Positions 6,535-13,968 of a stretch of DNA of 16,434 nucleotides are shown here, piece by piece. Every line of letters begins with the position of its first letter. Position 1 is the first letter of the stretch. The stretch comes from Maritimibacter sp. (lineage in GTDB: Bacteria; Pseudomonadota; Alphaproteobacteria; Rhodobacterales; Rhodobacteraceae). A program made the position numbers and the translations under genes. Below the pieces are notes generated by a model. It ran no database searches, was not told where the DNA came from, and saw only the letters and a list, made by a program, of their open reading frames with translations. The stretch lies in the NCBI GenBank assembly GCA_003520545.1, contig DOUP01000208.1, positions 1-16,434 on the forward strand. Direction: 5' to 3'.

Positions 6535-9500
6535 TGCACCTTCTGGCGGCGACCCCCGGCGCAATCGACGACGGCAAGGAAGCCGTCGATCTGAACCAGA
6601 CGCCTGCGGAGGTGGTGTTTATTTCTGCGGCCGATACGGAACTGGCCGCGCTGTCCGAGGCGCGCTCGGAAATGGAGGCGGCGCCGTCCCTGCGCCTCGC
6701 CAACCTGACCCACCTGACGCACCCGATGTCCGTCGACCTGCACCTTGACGATTGCGCCACGAAATCGCGGCTGGTGATCGCCCGCGTTCTGGGCGGTGTC
6801 GGTTACTGGCGCTACGGGGTCGAGCAATATGCGGCGCGGTGCGCCGAGGCGGGTGTGCCGCTCGCGCTTCTGCCCGGTGACGACAAGCCCGACCCGGACC
6901 TTGCAGGCTACTCCACGGTCTCCGACGAAGACTACGCGGCGCTCTGGGCCTACCTTGTCGAAGGCGGGCCGGAAAACGCGACCAACTTCCTCGCCTACGC
7001 CCGCGCCATGCTCGACGGAGGGGAAACACCCAGCCCCGCCAAACCGCTCCTGCGCGCAGGCGTCTACTGGCCCGGCGCGGGCGTCTCGGACCTCGCCACC
7101 GCGCGTGAGGCTTGGACCCCGGGTGCGCCCGTCGTGCCGCTCATCTTTTACCGCGCGCTGGTGCAGGGCGCCGGTCTCAACCCGATCAACCGCATGGTGC
7201 GGTCGCTCCTGCGCCAAGGATTGAACCCGCTCCCGATCTTCGTGGCCTCGCTCAAGGACCCGGTCTCGACCGCCACGCTCGAGGCGCTCTTTTCGGACGC
7301 GCCGCCGGACGTGATCCTGAACTGCACCTCCTTTGCCGTGGGCAGCCCCCATGCGGGCGACGACAGCCCGGAAAATCCGCTCACGATGGCCGCCGCCAAG
7401 GATGCGCCGGTGTTCCAGGTGGTGCTCTCGGCGTCGAGCGAGGAGGCATGGGACGAGGGGCTGACCGGCCTGTCCGCCCGCGACATCGCCATGAATGTCG
7501 CCTTGCCCGAGGTGGACGGCCGCGTCCTCACCCGTGCGGTGAGCTTCAAGGGCGAGGCGTTTTTTGACGAGGCCACCGAATGCCCCATCGCGACGTATCG
7601 TGCCCAGGGCGACCGGATTGATTTCGTTGCCAAGCTAGCCGCGAACTGGGCGACCCTGCGCAACACGCCGGAGCCTGACCGCAAGGTCGCGCTGGTCCTG
7701 GCCAACTACCCCAACAAGGACGGCCGTCTCGCAAACGGCGTCGGTCTCGACACCCCCGCCGCCACGGTCCACGCGCTCGACCTGCTGGCTGACGCAGGCT
7801 ACCGCGTGACCGACCAGCCCGCCGACAGTGACGCCTTGATGGCGGCGATCATGGCGGGGCCGACGAACTGGCTGACCGACCGCGCGGTTCGCGAGGGTGG
7901 CGTGGACCTCTCCATGGCGGATTATCAGATCGCTTACGGTCAGCTTCCCTATGAGGTGCGCCAGCGGATCGAAGAGCGCTGGGGCAAACCCGAAGCCGAC
8001 CCGTTCTTTGAACCCGGCGCGGTTGATTGCGGGCGCTTCAAGCTGTCGGTTCTGACCTTTGGCAACGTGGTCGTCGGCCTGCAACCGGCGCGCGGTTACA
8101 ACATCGACCCGGTGGACACCTACCATTCCCCCGACCTCGTGCCGCCGCACAATTATCTCGCCTTCTACATCTGGTTGCGCGACGTGCATCGGGCGCGGGC
8201 GATTGTTCACATGGGTAAACATGGCAACCTCGAATGGTTGCCGGGCAAGGCACTGGCTCTGTCCGAGACCTGCATCCCCGAAGCCGTGCTCGGCCCGATG
8301 CCGCATGTCTATCCGTTCATCGTGAACGACCCGGGCGAAGGGACGCAGGCCAAGCGCCGTGCGCAGGCGGTGATCGTCGACCACCTGACCCCGCCGCTCA
8401 CCCGCGCGGAAACCTACGGGCCGCTCAAGGATCTCGAAGCACTGGTGGACGAGTATTACGAGGCCGCGGGCGTTGACCCGCGCCGGATCGACCACTTGCG
8501 CCGTGAAATCCTGACGCTGTCGTCGGCCACCGGGCTTGATGCGGATGTCGGCATGAAAGGCGAGGATGAGGACACCGACCTCGCCAAGCTCGACGCCTAC
8601 CTCTGTGAACTCAAGGAAGCGCAGATCCGCGACGGTTTGCACGTGTTCGGTCAGTCTCCCGAAGGGCGGCTGGAGCGAGATCTGATCCAGGCGCTCGTCC
8701 GCGTGCCGCGTGGGCAGGGGCGCGATGGCGAGGCGTCGCTGGTCCGGGCTCTGGCGGCAGATTTCGGCATGGCGTTCGACCCGCTGGATTGCGACATGGC
8801 CGCGCAATGGGACGGCCCGCAGCCCGACGCGCTGACGGGGGGCACATGGCGGAGCAACGGCGACACCGTGGAGCGGCTCGAAGATTTCGCCGCCCGCCTG
8901 ATCGACGGCGACGCGGTTGCGCCGGGGCCGAAGAGCGCCGCCGTGATGGACGAGATCGACGCCGTTGTGCGCCCCACGGTCCGCGCCTGTGGGCCGGACG
9001 AGGGGACGGGGCTTCTCACCGCCCTTGCCGGACGGTTCGTCGCCCCGGCGCCCTCCGGCGCGCCCACGCGCGGGCGCCTTGATACCCTGCCCACGGGCCG
9101 GAACTTCTTCTCCGTGGACAGCCGCGCGGTGCCGACCCCGACCGCCTGGGCGCTGGGCTGGAAATCCGCCTCGCTGATGATCGACAAGCACCTGCAGACC
9201 CACGGCGACTGGCCGCGCACCATGCTGGTCACGGCCTGGGGCACCGCCAATATGCGCACCGGGGGCGACGACATCGCGCAGGCTTTGGCGCTCATGGGGG
9301 TGAAACCCACGTGGGATGCCGCCAACCGCCGCGTGACCGGGTTCGAGATCATCCCGAACACCGCATTGGGCCGCCCCCGCGTCGATGTCACCCTGCGCGT
9401 CTCGGGCTTCTTCCGGGATGCCTTCCCCTCGCTCATCGCCCTCGTCGATAGCGCCGCCCGTGCCGTTCAAGCCCTTGACGAGCCGGACGAAGACAACCCT

Positions 9501-10217
9501 GCCGCCGCCCGCGCCCGTGCCGGTGAAGCCACCGCGCGGGTCTATGGCTCCAAGCCCGGCGCCTATGGTGCGGGACTGCAAGCGATGATCGACGAACGGC
9601 TGTGGGAGGCGAAAGCCGACCTCGGAGATGCCTATCTCGAATGGGGCAGCTACGCTTACGGCGCCGGTAACGACGGTGCACGCGACCGCGAAGGATTGGA
9701 ACAGCGCCTGTCCCAGACCGAAGCCATCGTGCAGAACCAGGACAACCGCGAACACGACATTCTCGACTCGGACGATTATTACCAGTTCGAGGGGGGCGCG
9801 GCTGCGGCGGTGTCGCCGCTTCAGGGCAAGGAACCCACGATCTACCACAACGACCACTCGCGTCCCGAACGCCCCCTGATCCGCACGCTGGACGAGGAAA
9901 TCGGCCGGGTCATCCGCTCCCGCGTGGTGAACCCCAAGTGGATCGACGGGGTGAAGCGCCACGGCTACAAGGGCGCGTTCGAGATGGCGGCGACGGTGGA
10001 TTACCTCTTTGCCTTTTCCGCCACGACCGGCGCGGTCAAGAACCATCACTTCGATCTCGTCTATTCCGCCTTCATCGAAGACGAGGCGACCCGCGACTTC
10101 ATCGAAGAGCACAACGCGCCCGCCCTGGCCGAGATGGAAGCGCGCTTTCGCGAAGCCATCGAGCGTGGATTGTGGGTGCCGAAGTCCAATTCGGCGCGGG
10201 CGAGGCTCGGGGTGTGA
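6534..10217 (+). CDS. cobN: CobN, large subunit of aerobic cobaltochelatase
   Basis: A 1227-residue member of the CobN/BchH chelatase family. With CobS and CobT (not in this window) it inserts Co2+ into hydrogenobyrinic acid a,c-diamide using ATP, in the cytoplasm. Family landmarks are an N-terminal region with LTHLTHPMSVDLHLD near 57-71, HMGKHGNLEWLPGKALALSE from about 559, a following IVNDPGEGTQAKRRAQ, and WGTANMRTGGDDIAQALALMG from about 902. The C-terminal part contains GFFRDAFP and, near the end, NPKWIDGVKRHGYKGAFEMA. The length is within the usual range for CobN, and no frame break was found. Its ATG at 6534 overlaps the stop of the acetyltransferase gene. A second acetyltransferase gene begins one base after its TGA. 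Presence of CobN indicates the oxygen-dependent B12 pathway. Confidence 0.97.
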   Translation: MHLLAATPGAIDDGKEAVDLNQTPAEVVFISAADTELAALSEARSEMEAAPSLRLANLTHLTHPMSVDLHLDDCATKSRLVIARVLGGVGYWRYGVEQYAARCAEAGVPLALLPGDDKPDPDLAGYSTVSDEDYAALWAYLVEGGPENATNFLAYARAMLDGGETPSPAKPLLRAGVYWPGAGVSDLATAREAWTPGAPVVPLIFYRALVQGAGLNPINRMVRSLLRQGLNPLPIFVASLKDPVSTATLEALFSDAPPDVILNCTSFAVGSPHAGDDSPENPLTMAAAKDAPVFQVVLSASSEEAWDEGLTGLSARDIAMNVALPEVDGRVLTRAVSFKGEAFFDEATECPIATYRAQGDRIDFVAKLAANWATLRNTPEPDRKVALVLANYPNKDGRLANGVGLDTPAATVHALDLLADAGYRVTDQPADSDALMAAIMAGPTNWLTDRAVREGGVDLSMADYQIAYGQLPYEVRQRIEERWGKPEADPFFEPGAVDCGRFKLSVLTFGNVVVGLQPARGYNIDPVDTYHSPDLVPPHNYLAFYIWLRDVHRARAIVHMGKHGNLEWLPGKALALSETCIPEAVLGPMPHVYPFIVNDPGEGTQAKRRAQAVIVDHLTPPLTRAETYGPLKDLEALVDEYYEAAGVDPRRIDHLRREILTLSSATGLDADVGMKGEDEDTDLAKLDAYLCELKEAQIRDGLHVFGQSPEGRLERDLIQALVRVPRGQGRDGEASLVRALAADFGMAFDPLDCDMAAQWDGPQPDALTGGTWRSNGDTVERLEDFAARLIDGDAVAPGPKSAAVMDEIDAVVRPTVRACGPDEGTGLLTALAGRFVAPAPSGAPTRGRLDTLPTGRNFFSVDSRAVPTPTAWALGWKSASLMIDKHLQTHGDWPRTMLVTAWGTANMRTGGDDIAQALALMGVKPTWDAANRRVTGFEIIPNTALGRPRVDVTLRVSGFFRDAFPSLIALVDSAARAVQALDEPDEDNPAAARARAGEATARVYGSKPGAYGAGLQAMIDERLWEAKADLGDAYLEWGSYAYGAGNDGARDREGLEQRLSQTEAIVQNQDNREHDILDSDDYYQFEGGAAAAVSPLQGKEPTIYHNDHSRPERPLIRTLDEEIGRVIRSRVVNPKWIDGVKRHGYKGAFEMAATVDYLFAFSATTGAVKNHHFDLVYSAFIEDEATRDFIEEHNAPALAEMEARFREAIERGLWVPKSNSARARLGV

Positions 10218-10218
10218 C

Positions 10219-11127
10219 ATGATCCGGAGGCTGACAGCGGACGATCCGGTCCTGCCAGCTTTGCTGGAGATGATCCACCGGACCTTCGCCGATCAACCTG
10301 GATCGCCGTCTGCCACCCTAAGCCTTGAGCGGCTTGTCGAGATGGTTGGGGAAGGGCACGCGATGCTGATCGAGGAGGCGGGCGCGCCGCTCGCTTGTGT
10401 TTTCACACGTCCGTCCCGCGATTATCCGGGAACATTGTATTTCGGGACACTTGCCGTGTCTCCGCAGATGCAGGGGCGTGGTCTGGCCCACCATTTGATC
10501 GCTGCGGTTGTCGAGGAGGCAAAGCGCGTCGGCGCGGATGGCGTGTCGCTCGACACCGAGTCCGGGCACGCACGTCTTGTTTCCTTCCACGAAGGCTTGG
10601 GGTTCGAGGTGGTCGCGGATGATGGAGACCTCGTTTCCATGATCCGCAGCTTCGGGGCCTCGGTCCCACGGCGGCTTCACGAAACCCAGCCGGTCGCGCC
10701 GATCCTGTCGCTTGTTCGCGAAGCCTTCGCCTATATGAATGGCCGCATCGACCCGCCGTCTTCGATGGAGACCCTGAACGAAGACAGCCTGAGGTCGCAC
10801 ATGAAGGCGGGCGAGATCTGGTTCCTGGGGCCCGCCGAGACCCCCGAAGCCTGCGTCTTCTTCACCCCGACCCCCCCGGCGCTCTACATCGGCAAGCTCG
10901 CCGTGGCGCAAAGCGCCCGGCGCAAAGGCCATGCCCGCGCGCTGATCGCCCTTGCAGAGACACGGGCCAAGGCGCAGGGGTTTGATCGGCTCACGCTTCA
11001 AGCGCGTGTCGAATTGACCGAGAACCACCGGACGTTCCGGCATATGGGCTTCACCAAGACCGCGATGACCGCGCATCCGGGGTATCGTCGCGCGACCTCT
11101 ATCCTGTTTGAAAAACGCCTCGCCTGA
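10219..11127 (+). CDS. Protein of two tandem GNAT acetyltransferase domains
   Basis: A 302-residue protein made of two GNAT domains, at about 1-147 and 150-302. Both carry an alignable acetyl-CoA motif: YFGTLAVSPQMQGRGLAHHL (N-terminal, about 74-93) and YIGKLAVAQSARRKGHARAL (C-terminal, about 223-242). The N-terminal copy keeps the classic QGRGLA, while the C-terminal copy has the looser RRKGHA, so the two may differ in activity or one may be regulatory. Motif B is also present in both (FHEGLGFE near 123 and FRHMGFTK near 273). The substrate is unknown. The ATG was chosen because it lies one base after the cobN stop (TGACATG); an earlier in-frame start would run deep into cobN. The gene is the end of the cobW operon and converges on the lipoprotein gene with a three-base gap. 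Confidence 0.87.
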   Translation: MIRRLTADDPVLPALLEMIHRTFADQPGSPSATLSLERLVEMVGEGHAMLIEEAGAPLACVFTRPSRDYPGTLYFGTLAVSPQMQGRGLAHHLIAAVVEEAKRVGADGVSLDTESGHARLVSFHEGLGFEVVADDGDLVSMIRSFGASVPRRLHETQPVAPILSLVREAFAYMNGRIDPPSSMETLNEDSLRSHMKAGEIWFLGPAETPEACVFFTPTPPALYIGKLAVAQSARRKGHARALIALAETRAKAQGFDRLTLQARVELTENHRTFRHMGFTKTAMTAHPGYRRATSILFEKRLA

Positions 11128-11130
11128 GGG

Positions 11131-11448
11131 TCACCCCGGACAATCCAGCTTGGCCAGCGTGATCGCCTGGTCACCCGTCACCGAGCCGTCCTTGACCGGA
11201 CAACCGGTCGTGATGAGCACTGCGGCCACCGCATTGCGCTGCACCTCCGACAGGCGCGGAACCGCGTGCATCGAGGTCCGGATCACCTCCACCTCGTCGC
11301 CCACGCGCCAGACGCCAAATGTCATCCCGCCGGCCTCCACGGTCTTCTGACTGCCACCCATGAACCGAGGAGAGGGGGAGTTGCAGGCCAGAAGCGTGAA
11401 GGCCGAAACGAGGGACAAAACAAGGGACAAACTGGCATATCGGGTCAT
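11131..11448 (-). CDS. Small predicted lipoprotein of unknown function
   Basis: A 105-residue protein starting MTRYASLSLVLSLVSAFTLL with a lipoprotein signal: a basic residue, a hydrophobic stretch, and the lipobox LLAC with cysteine 22. The mature part of about 84 residues is soluble and likely periplasmic. It has two further cysteines (ITTGCPVKDGS and KLDCPG at the C-terminus) that could form a disulfide. I do not recognise a named family. An upstream ATG at 11469 would add seven residues; neither start has a good ribosome site, and the shorter one gives a more typical signal peptide. The gene is divergent from the next membrane protein gene, with 139 bases between them that contain a candidate redox operator, so it may share that control. 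Confidence 0.72.
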   Translation of the reverse strand: MTRYASLSLVLSLVSAFTLLACNSPSPRFMGGSQKTVEAGGMTFGVWRVGDEVEVIRTSMHAVPRLSEVQRNAVAAVLITTGCPVKDGSVTGDQAITLAKLDCPG

Positions 11449-11540
11449 GGAGGCAGCTTGCACCGACATGGTTAACAAGCGGTTAAGATCCGATTTCGCT
11501 GCACCTGCAACAACTTGCCGCAGTCGCAAATGCGGGCACG

Positions 11541-11553
11541 TTTGATAATCAAA
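11541..11553. promoter_or_regulatory. 13-bp perfect palindrome in the divergent promoter region
   Basis: TTTGATAATCAAA is a perfect palindrome around a central A, and its last base is the first base of the adjacent ATTC-N8-GAAT element. It contains TTGATA, which could serve as a -35, or GATAAT, which resembles a -10. It may therefore be part of the promoter or a second operator. Its role is unproven. Confidence 0.4.
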
Positions 11554-11568
11554 TTCCAAATATTGAAT
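11553..11568. promoter_or_regulatory. ATTC-N8-GAAT element, SqrR/BigR-type operator candidate
   Basis: Exact inverted repeat ATTC-N8-GAAT, with 8-base centre CAAATATT, ending 19 bases before the ATG of the membrane protein gene. As I recall, this is the half-site pattern described for the persulfide-responsive ArsR-family repressor SqrR of Rhodobacter (BigR/YgaV relatives). Its place just ahead of a gene tentatively linked to sulfur compounds supports repression relieved by sulfide or persulfide. The eight fixed bases are seen directly; binding and regulator identity are inferred. No ArsR-family gene is in the window. Confidence 0.55.
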
Positions 11569-11587
11569 ACGAAAAAGGGGATTCACA

Positions 11588-12796
11588 ATGCAAACGACTC
11601 GTCCGGCGGACAAATACTCGCCGCTCTACTTCCTCGCCTCCGTGGGCGCCGGTGGCCTTTCGGTCACCTTCTTCATGTACCTGATGTTCTGGGTGCCGCA
11701 TCCGGGCCGCCCGGTTCCGATCTTCGAGGATATCATGGCGGCGTTCTCGACCGGCGGTGTCGCTCAGCAGAGCGCCATTGTCATCGCCATGGCTGGCATC
11801 GCTTTCTTCGTGTTCATGAACCTGCAAAAACTGTTCTGGAACATCTCCGCCTTCAACCGATTCCGCAGGACGGAGGCCTATGAGACGCTGCGCAATTCCA
11901 ACTCAGAGACGACACTCCTGGCCTACCCTCTGGCGCTCGCCATGTCGGTGAACGGGTTGTTCATCGTCGGGCTCGTGTTCGTGCCAGGGCTTTGGGGGAT
12001 CGTGGAATACCTGTTCCCCTTCGCGATGGCAGCGTTTCTTGCGATCGGGGTATTCGCCCTGTCGATCATCGGTGATTTCCTGGGCCGCGTGCTGACCAAA
12101 GGCGGTCTGTTCGACGTGACCGCGAACAACTCGTTTGCCCAGTTGCTTCCCGCCTTCGCCCTGTCGATGGTTTCCGTGGGGCTCGCCGCCCCGGCCGCGA
12201 TGTCGACGAACAGCCTGGTCGTGGGTGTATCGCTGGTCGGTTCGACCTTCTTCGCGACGGTCGCGATTGTTTACGGCGCCGTGGCGCTCTTCACGGCCTT
12301 CAACTCGATGCTGCACTACGGCACGGCGAAGGAAAGCTCGCCGACCCTGATGATCATGATCCCGCTAATGACCATCCTCGGCATCATGTTCCTGCGCCAG
12401 AATCACGGCCTGCACACGACATACGAGGTGCATGGGTCGCCGGCTGAAACCATGGTCTTTCTCGCACGGCTGGTGTCGGTGCAGGTGATGTTTCTCCTGC
12501 TCGGCCTCGTGGTCCTGAAGCGCGAAAACTACTTCGCCGATTTCGTCTTCGGCTCGAAGACCTCGCCCGGTTCCTACGCGCTGGTCTGCCCCGGCGTGGC
12601 GCTCTCGGTGCTGCTCCAGTTCTTCCTGCACAAGGGGCTCGTGGAGGCCGGTGTGCTGGACAAGTTCTCGGTCGCCTACTGGGTCGTTGCCGTCATCTCC
12701 ATCGGCTTCCAGTTCGCCATGGTCGCCTTGGTTCTGCGTCTGAACCGTCAGCATTTCGCCAAGTCGACCGACGCGGCGGCCGTTCCGGCGGAGTAA
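11588..12796 (+). CDS. Ten-helix membrane protein, TsoY-like (tentative)
   Basis: A 402-residue integral membrane protein with about ten hydrophobic helices, at about 14-36, 62-80, 113-133, 140-165, 185-205, 210-238, 254-270, 285-310, 330-348 and 360-385. Its only cysteine is C334, in SYALVCPGVALSVLL. From memory it resembles the TsoY family of (seleno)proteins associated with sulfur-compound use, in which this position can be selenocysteine; here it is an ordinary TGC. A broader likeness to the TehA/TDT carrier fold is possible. The substrate is unknown. AGGGGA precedes the ATG at good distance. It stands alone: upstream is a SqrR-like operator and downstream a strong intrinsic terminator. 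It interrupts the run of B12 genes between cobN and cobO. I am confident it is a real membrane protein, less so of the family name. Confidence 0.82.
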   Translation: MQTTRPADKYSPLYFLASVGAGGLSVTFFMYLMFWVPHPGRPVPIFEDIMAAFSTGGVAQQSAIVIAMAGIAFFVFMNLQKLFWNISAFNRFRRTEAYETLRNSNSETTLLAYPLALAMSVNGLFIVGLVFVPGLWGIVEYLFPFAMAAFLAIGVFALSIIGDFLGRVLTKGGLFDVTANNSFAQLLPAFALSMVSVGLAAPAAMSTNSLVVGVSLVGSTFFATVAIVYGAVALFTAFNSMLHYGTAKESSPTLMIMIPLMTILGIMFLRQNHGLHTTYEVHGSPAETMVFLARLVSVQVMFLLLGLVVLKRENYFADFVFGSKTSPGSYALVCPGVALSVLLQFFLHKGLVEAGVLDKFSVAYWVVAVISIGFQFAMVALVLRLNRQHFAKSTDAAAVPAE

Positions 12797-12821
12797 GAGC
12801 CGCAGGTAATCGAAAAGAGAC

Positions 12822-12854
12822 GGGGCGCGGGGCAACTCGCGCCCCTTTCCTTTT
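12822..12854 (+). terminator. Intrinsic terminator after the TsoY-like gene
   Basis: Perfect 8-bp GC stem GGGGCGCG/CGCGCCCC with an 8-base loop, followed by TTTCCTTTT. It lies 25 bases after the stop codon. It separates the TsoY-like transcript from lrgAB-cobO, which should therefore have its own promoter in the 43 bases that follow, or be read at a low level from upstream. Confidence 0.85.
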
Positions 12855-12897
12855 GGCGTTCGCGCGGTAGGGTGAGGCTCCGAACGCCGAGGGCCGC

Positions 12898-13248
12898 ATG
12901 ATCCAATCCATTGCCATATTGCTTGGCTTCCAGCTTGCCGGTGAAATTACCGCCCGCGCGCTGGGGCTGAGCCTTCCCGGCCCAGTGCTGGGCTTGGCCG
13001 CCCTGTTCATTGCCTTCGTGATCTGGCCACGCTTGCATGAGATGATGGCGGGCACCGCAAGGGGCCTTCTCCTCCATCTGTCGCTTTTGTTCGTGCCCGC
13101 GGGCGTCGGGATCGTGCGCCATCTGGACAGCCTTGGGGCGCAAACAATCCCGATCCTCCTGGCGATCCTGGTCTCGACCGCTCTCGCCATCGCAGCGGGG
13201 GCCTGGGTCTTCACGCTGGTCGACCGCCTCACCGGGGGAACCGAATGA
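12898..13248 (+). CDS. lrgA: LrgA/CidA-family membrane protein
   Basis: A 116-residue protein with four hydrophobic helices, starting MIQSIAILLGFQLAGE and containing the family segment LPGPVLGLAALF at about 25-36 and LSLLFVPAGVGIV at about 61-73. LrgA/CidA proteins are small inner membrane partners of LrgB/CidB. They were first described as holin-like modulators of murein hydrolases. The LrgAB type is also linked to transport of small organic acids such as pyruvate, and its plant relative PLGG1 carries glycolate and glycerate. A GAGGG at 12889-12893 precedes the ATG. Its stop overlaps the lrgB start (ATGA), so the two are translated together. The final gene of this operon is cobO. Confidence 0.93.
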   Translation: MIQSIAILLGFQLAGEITARALGLSLPGPVLGLAALFIAFVIWPRLHEMMAGTARGLLLHLSLLFVPAGVGIVRHLDSLGAQTIPILLAILVSTALAIAAGAWVFTLVDRLTGGTE

Positions 13249-13961
13249 CCGAATTTGCCGACATCTGGTCCTACCTCGCCCAAGGTCCGCTCCTGTGGCT
13301 GACCGCGACGCTGGTTGCCTACCTCGTCGGCGCGTGGCTCCAGACGCGATCCGGCAAGAAACCGTGGGTGAACCCGGTGCTGATCGCCGTGGCCATGCTC
13401 GCGGTGATCCTGCTGGCCACCGGCACGCCCTATGAGACCTACTTCGAAGGGGCGCAATTCGTTCACTTCATGTTGGGGCCTGCGACGGTTGCCCTTGCCG
13501 TCCCGCTTTACGACAATCGCGCCCTGATCCGCGCCTCCGCGCTCCCCATGCTGGCCGCGCTCCTCACAGGCTCGCTTGTCGCGATCCTCTCGGCGCTCGC
13601 CATCGCGCGGGCGTTCGGCGTGTCGGGCGAGGTGCTGATCTCGCTTGCGCCGAAATCCACAACCGCCCCCGTGGCGCTGGGCGTGGCCGAGGCTATCGGC
13701 GGCTCTCCAACCCTGACGGCCGTGCTCGTGATCCTGACCGGGATCACCGGGGCCGTCATCGCCTCGCCGATCCTGAATCTCCTGCGTATCCGCGACGACC
13801 GTGCGCGCGGCTTCGCGCTTGGAACCGCCAGCCACGGCATCGGCACCGCGCGCGCCTTCCAGGAAAGCCAAACCTCCGGCGCCTTCGCGGGGGTCGCCAT
13901 GGGGTTGAACGCGATCCTCACGGCGCTTATCGCTCCCATCATCATCCGCCTTTTCACATGA
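13245..13961 (+). CDS. lrgB: LrgB-family membrane protein
   Basis: A 238-residue integral membrane protein with about seven helices. Family signatures are visible: LISLAPKSTTAPVALGVAEAIGG at about 131-153 (key residues PKSTT), and near the C-terminus ASHGIGTARAFQ at about 193-204 followed by GAFAGVAMGLNAILTAL. LrgB is the larger partner of LrgA in a complex that affects murein turnover or carries small organic acids across the inner membrane. The gene starts within the lrgA stop, and only seven bases separate its stop from cobO, which indicates one transcript. The link with a corrinoid enzyme is unexplained. Confidence 0.95.
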   Translation: MTEFADIWSYLAQGPLLWLTATLVAYLVGAWLQTRSGKKPWVNPVLIAVAMLAVILLATGTPYETYFEGAQFVHFMLGPATVALAVPLYDNRALIRASALPMLAALLTGSLVAILSALAIARAFGVSGEVLISLAPKSTTAPVALGVAEAIGGSPTLTAVLVILTGITGAVIASPILNLLRIRDDRARGFALGTASHGIGTARAFQESQTSGAFAGVAMGLNAILTALIAPIIIRLFT

Positions 13962-13968
13962 GGACACC

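Noticed and set aside
10009..10218. Start of the double acetyltransferase inside cobN, adding 70 residues
   Set aside because: The extra segment is Pro/Arg/Ser-rich out-of-frame cobN sequence; the ATG one base after the cobN stop gives a normal GNAT N-terminus.
7635..10220. 861-residue minus-strand open frame opposite cobN
   Set aside because: It is a mirror of a high-GC gene with strong codon bias. The predicted protein is Gly/Arg/His-rich without domains, while the plus strand encodes a clear CobN.
11516..11538. Imperfect hairpin TGCCGCA...TGCGGGCA as a terminator or operator
   Set aside because: The stem has a bulge and no T-tract, and nothing nearby requires a terminator there.
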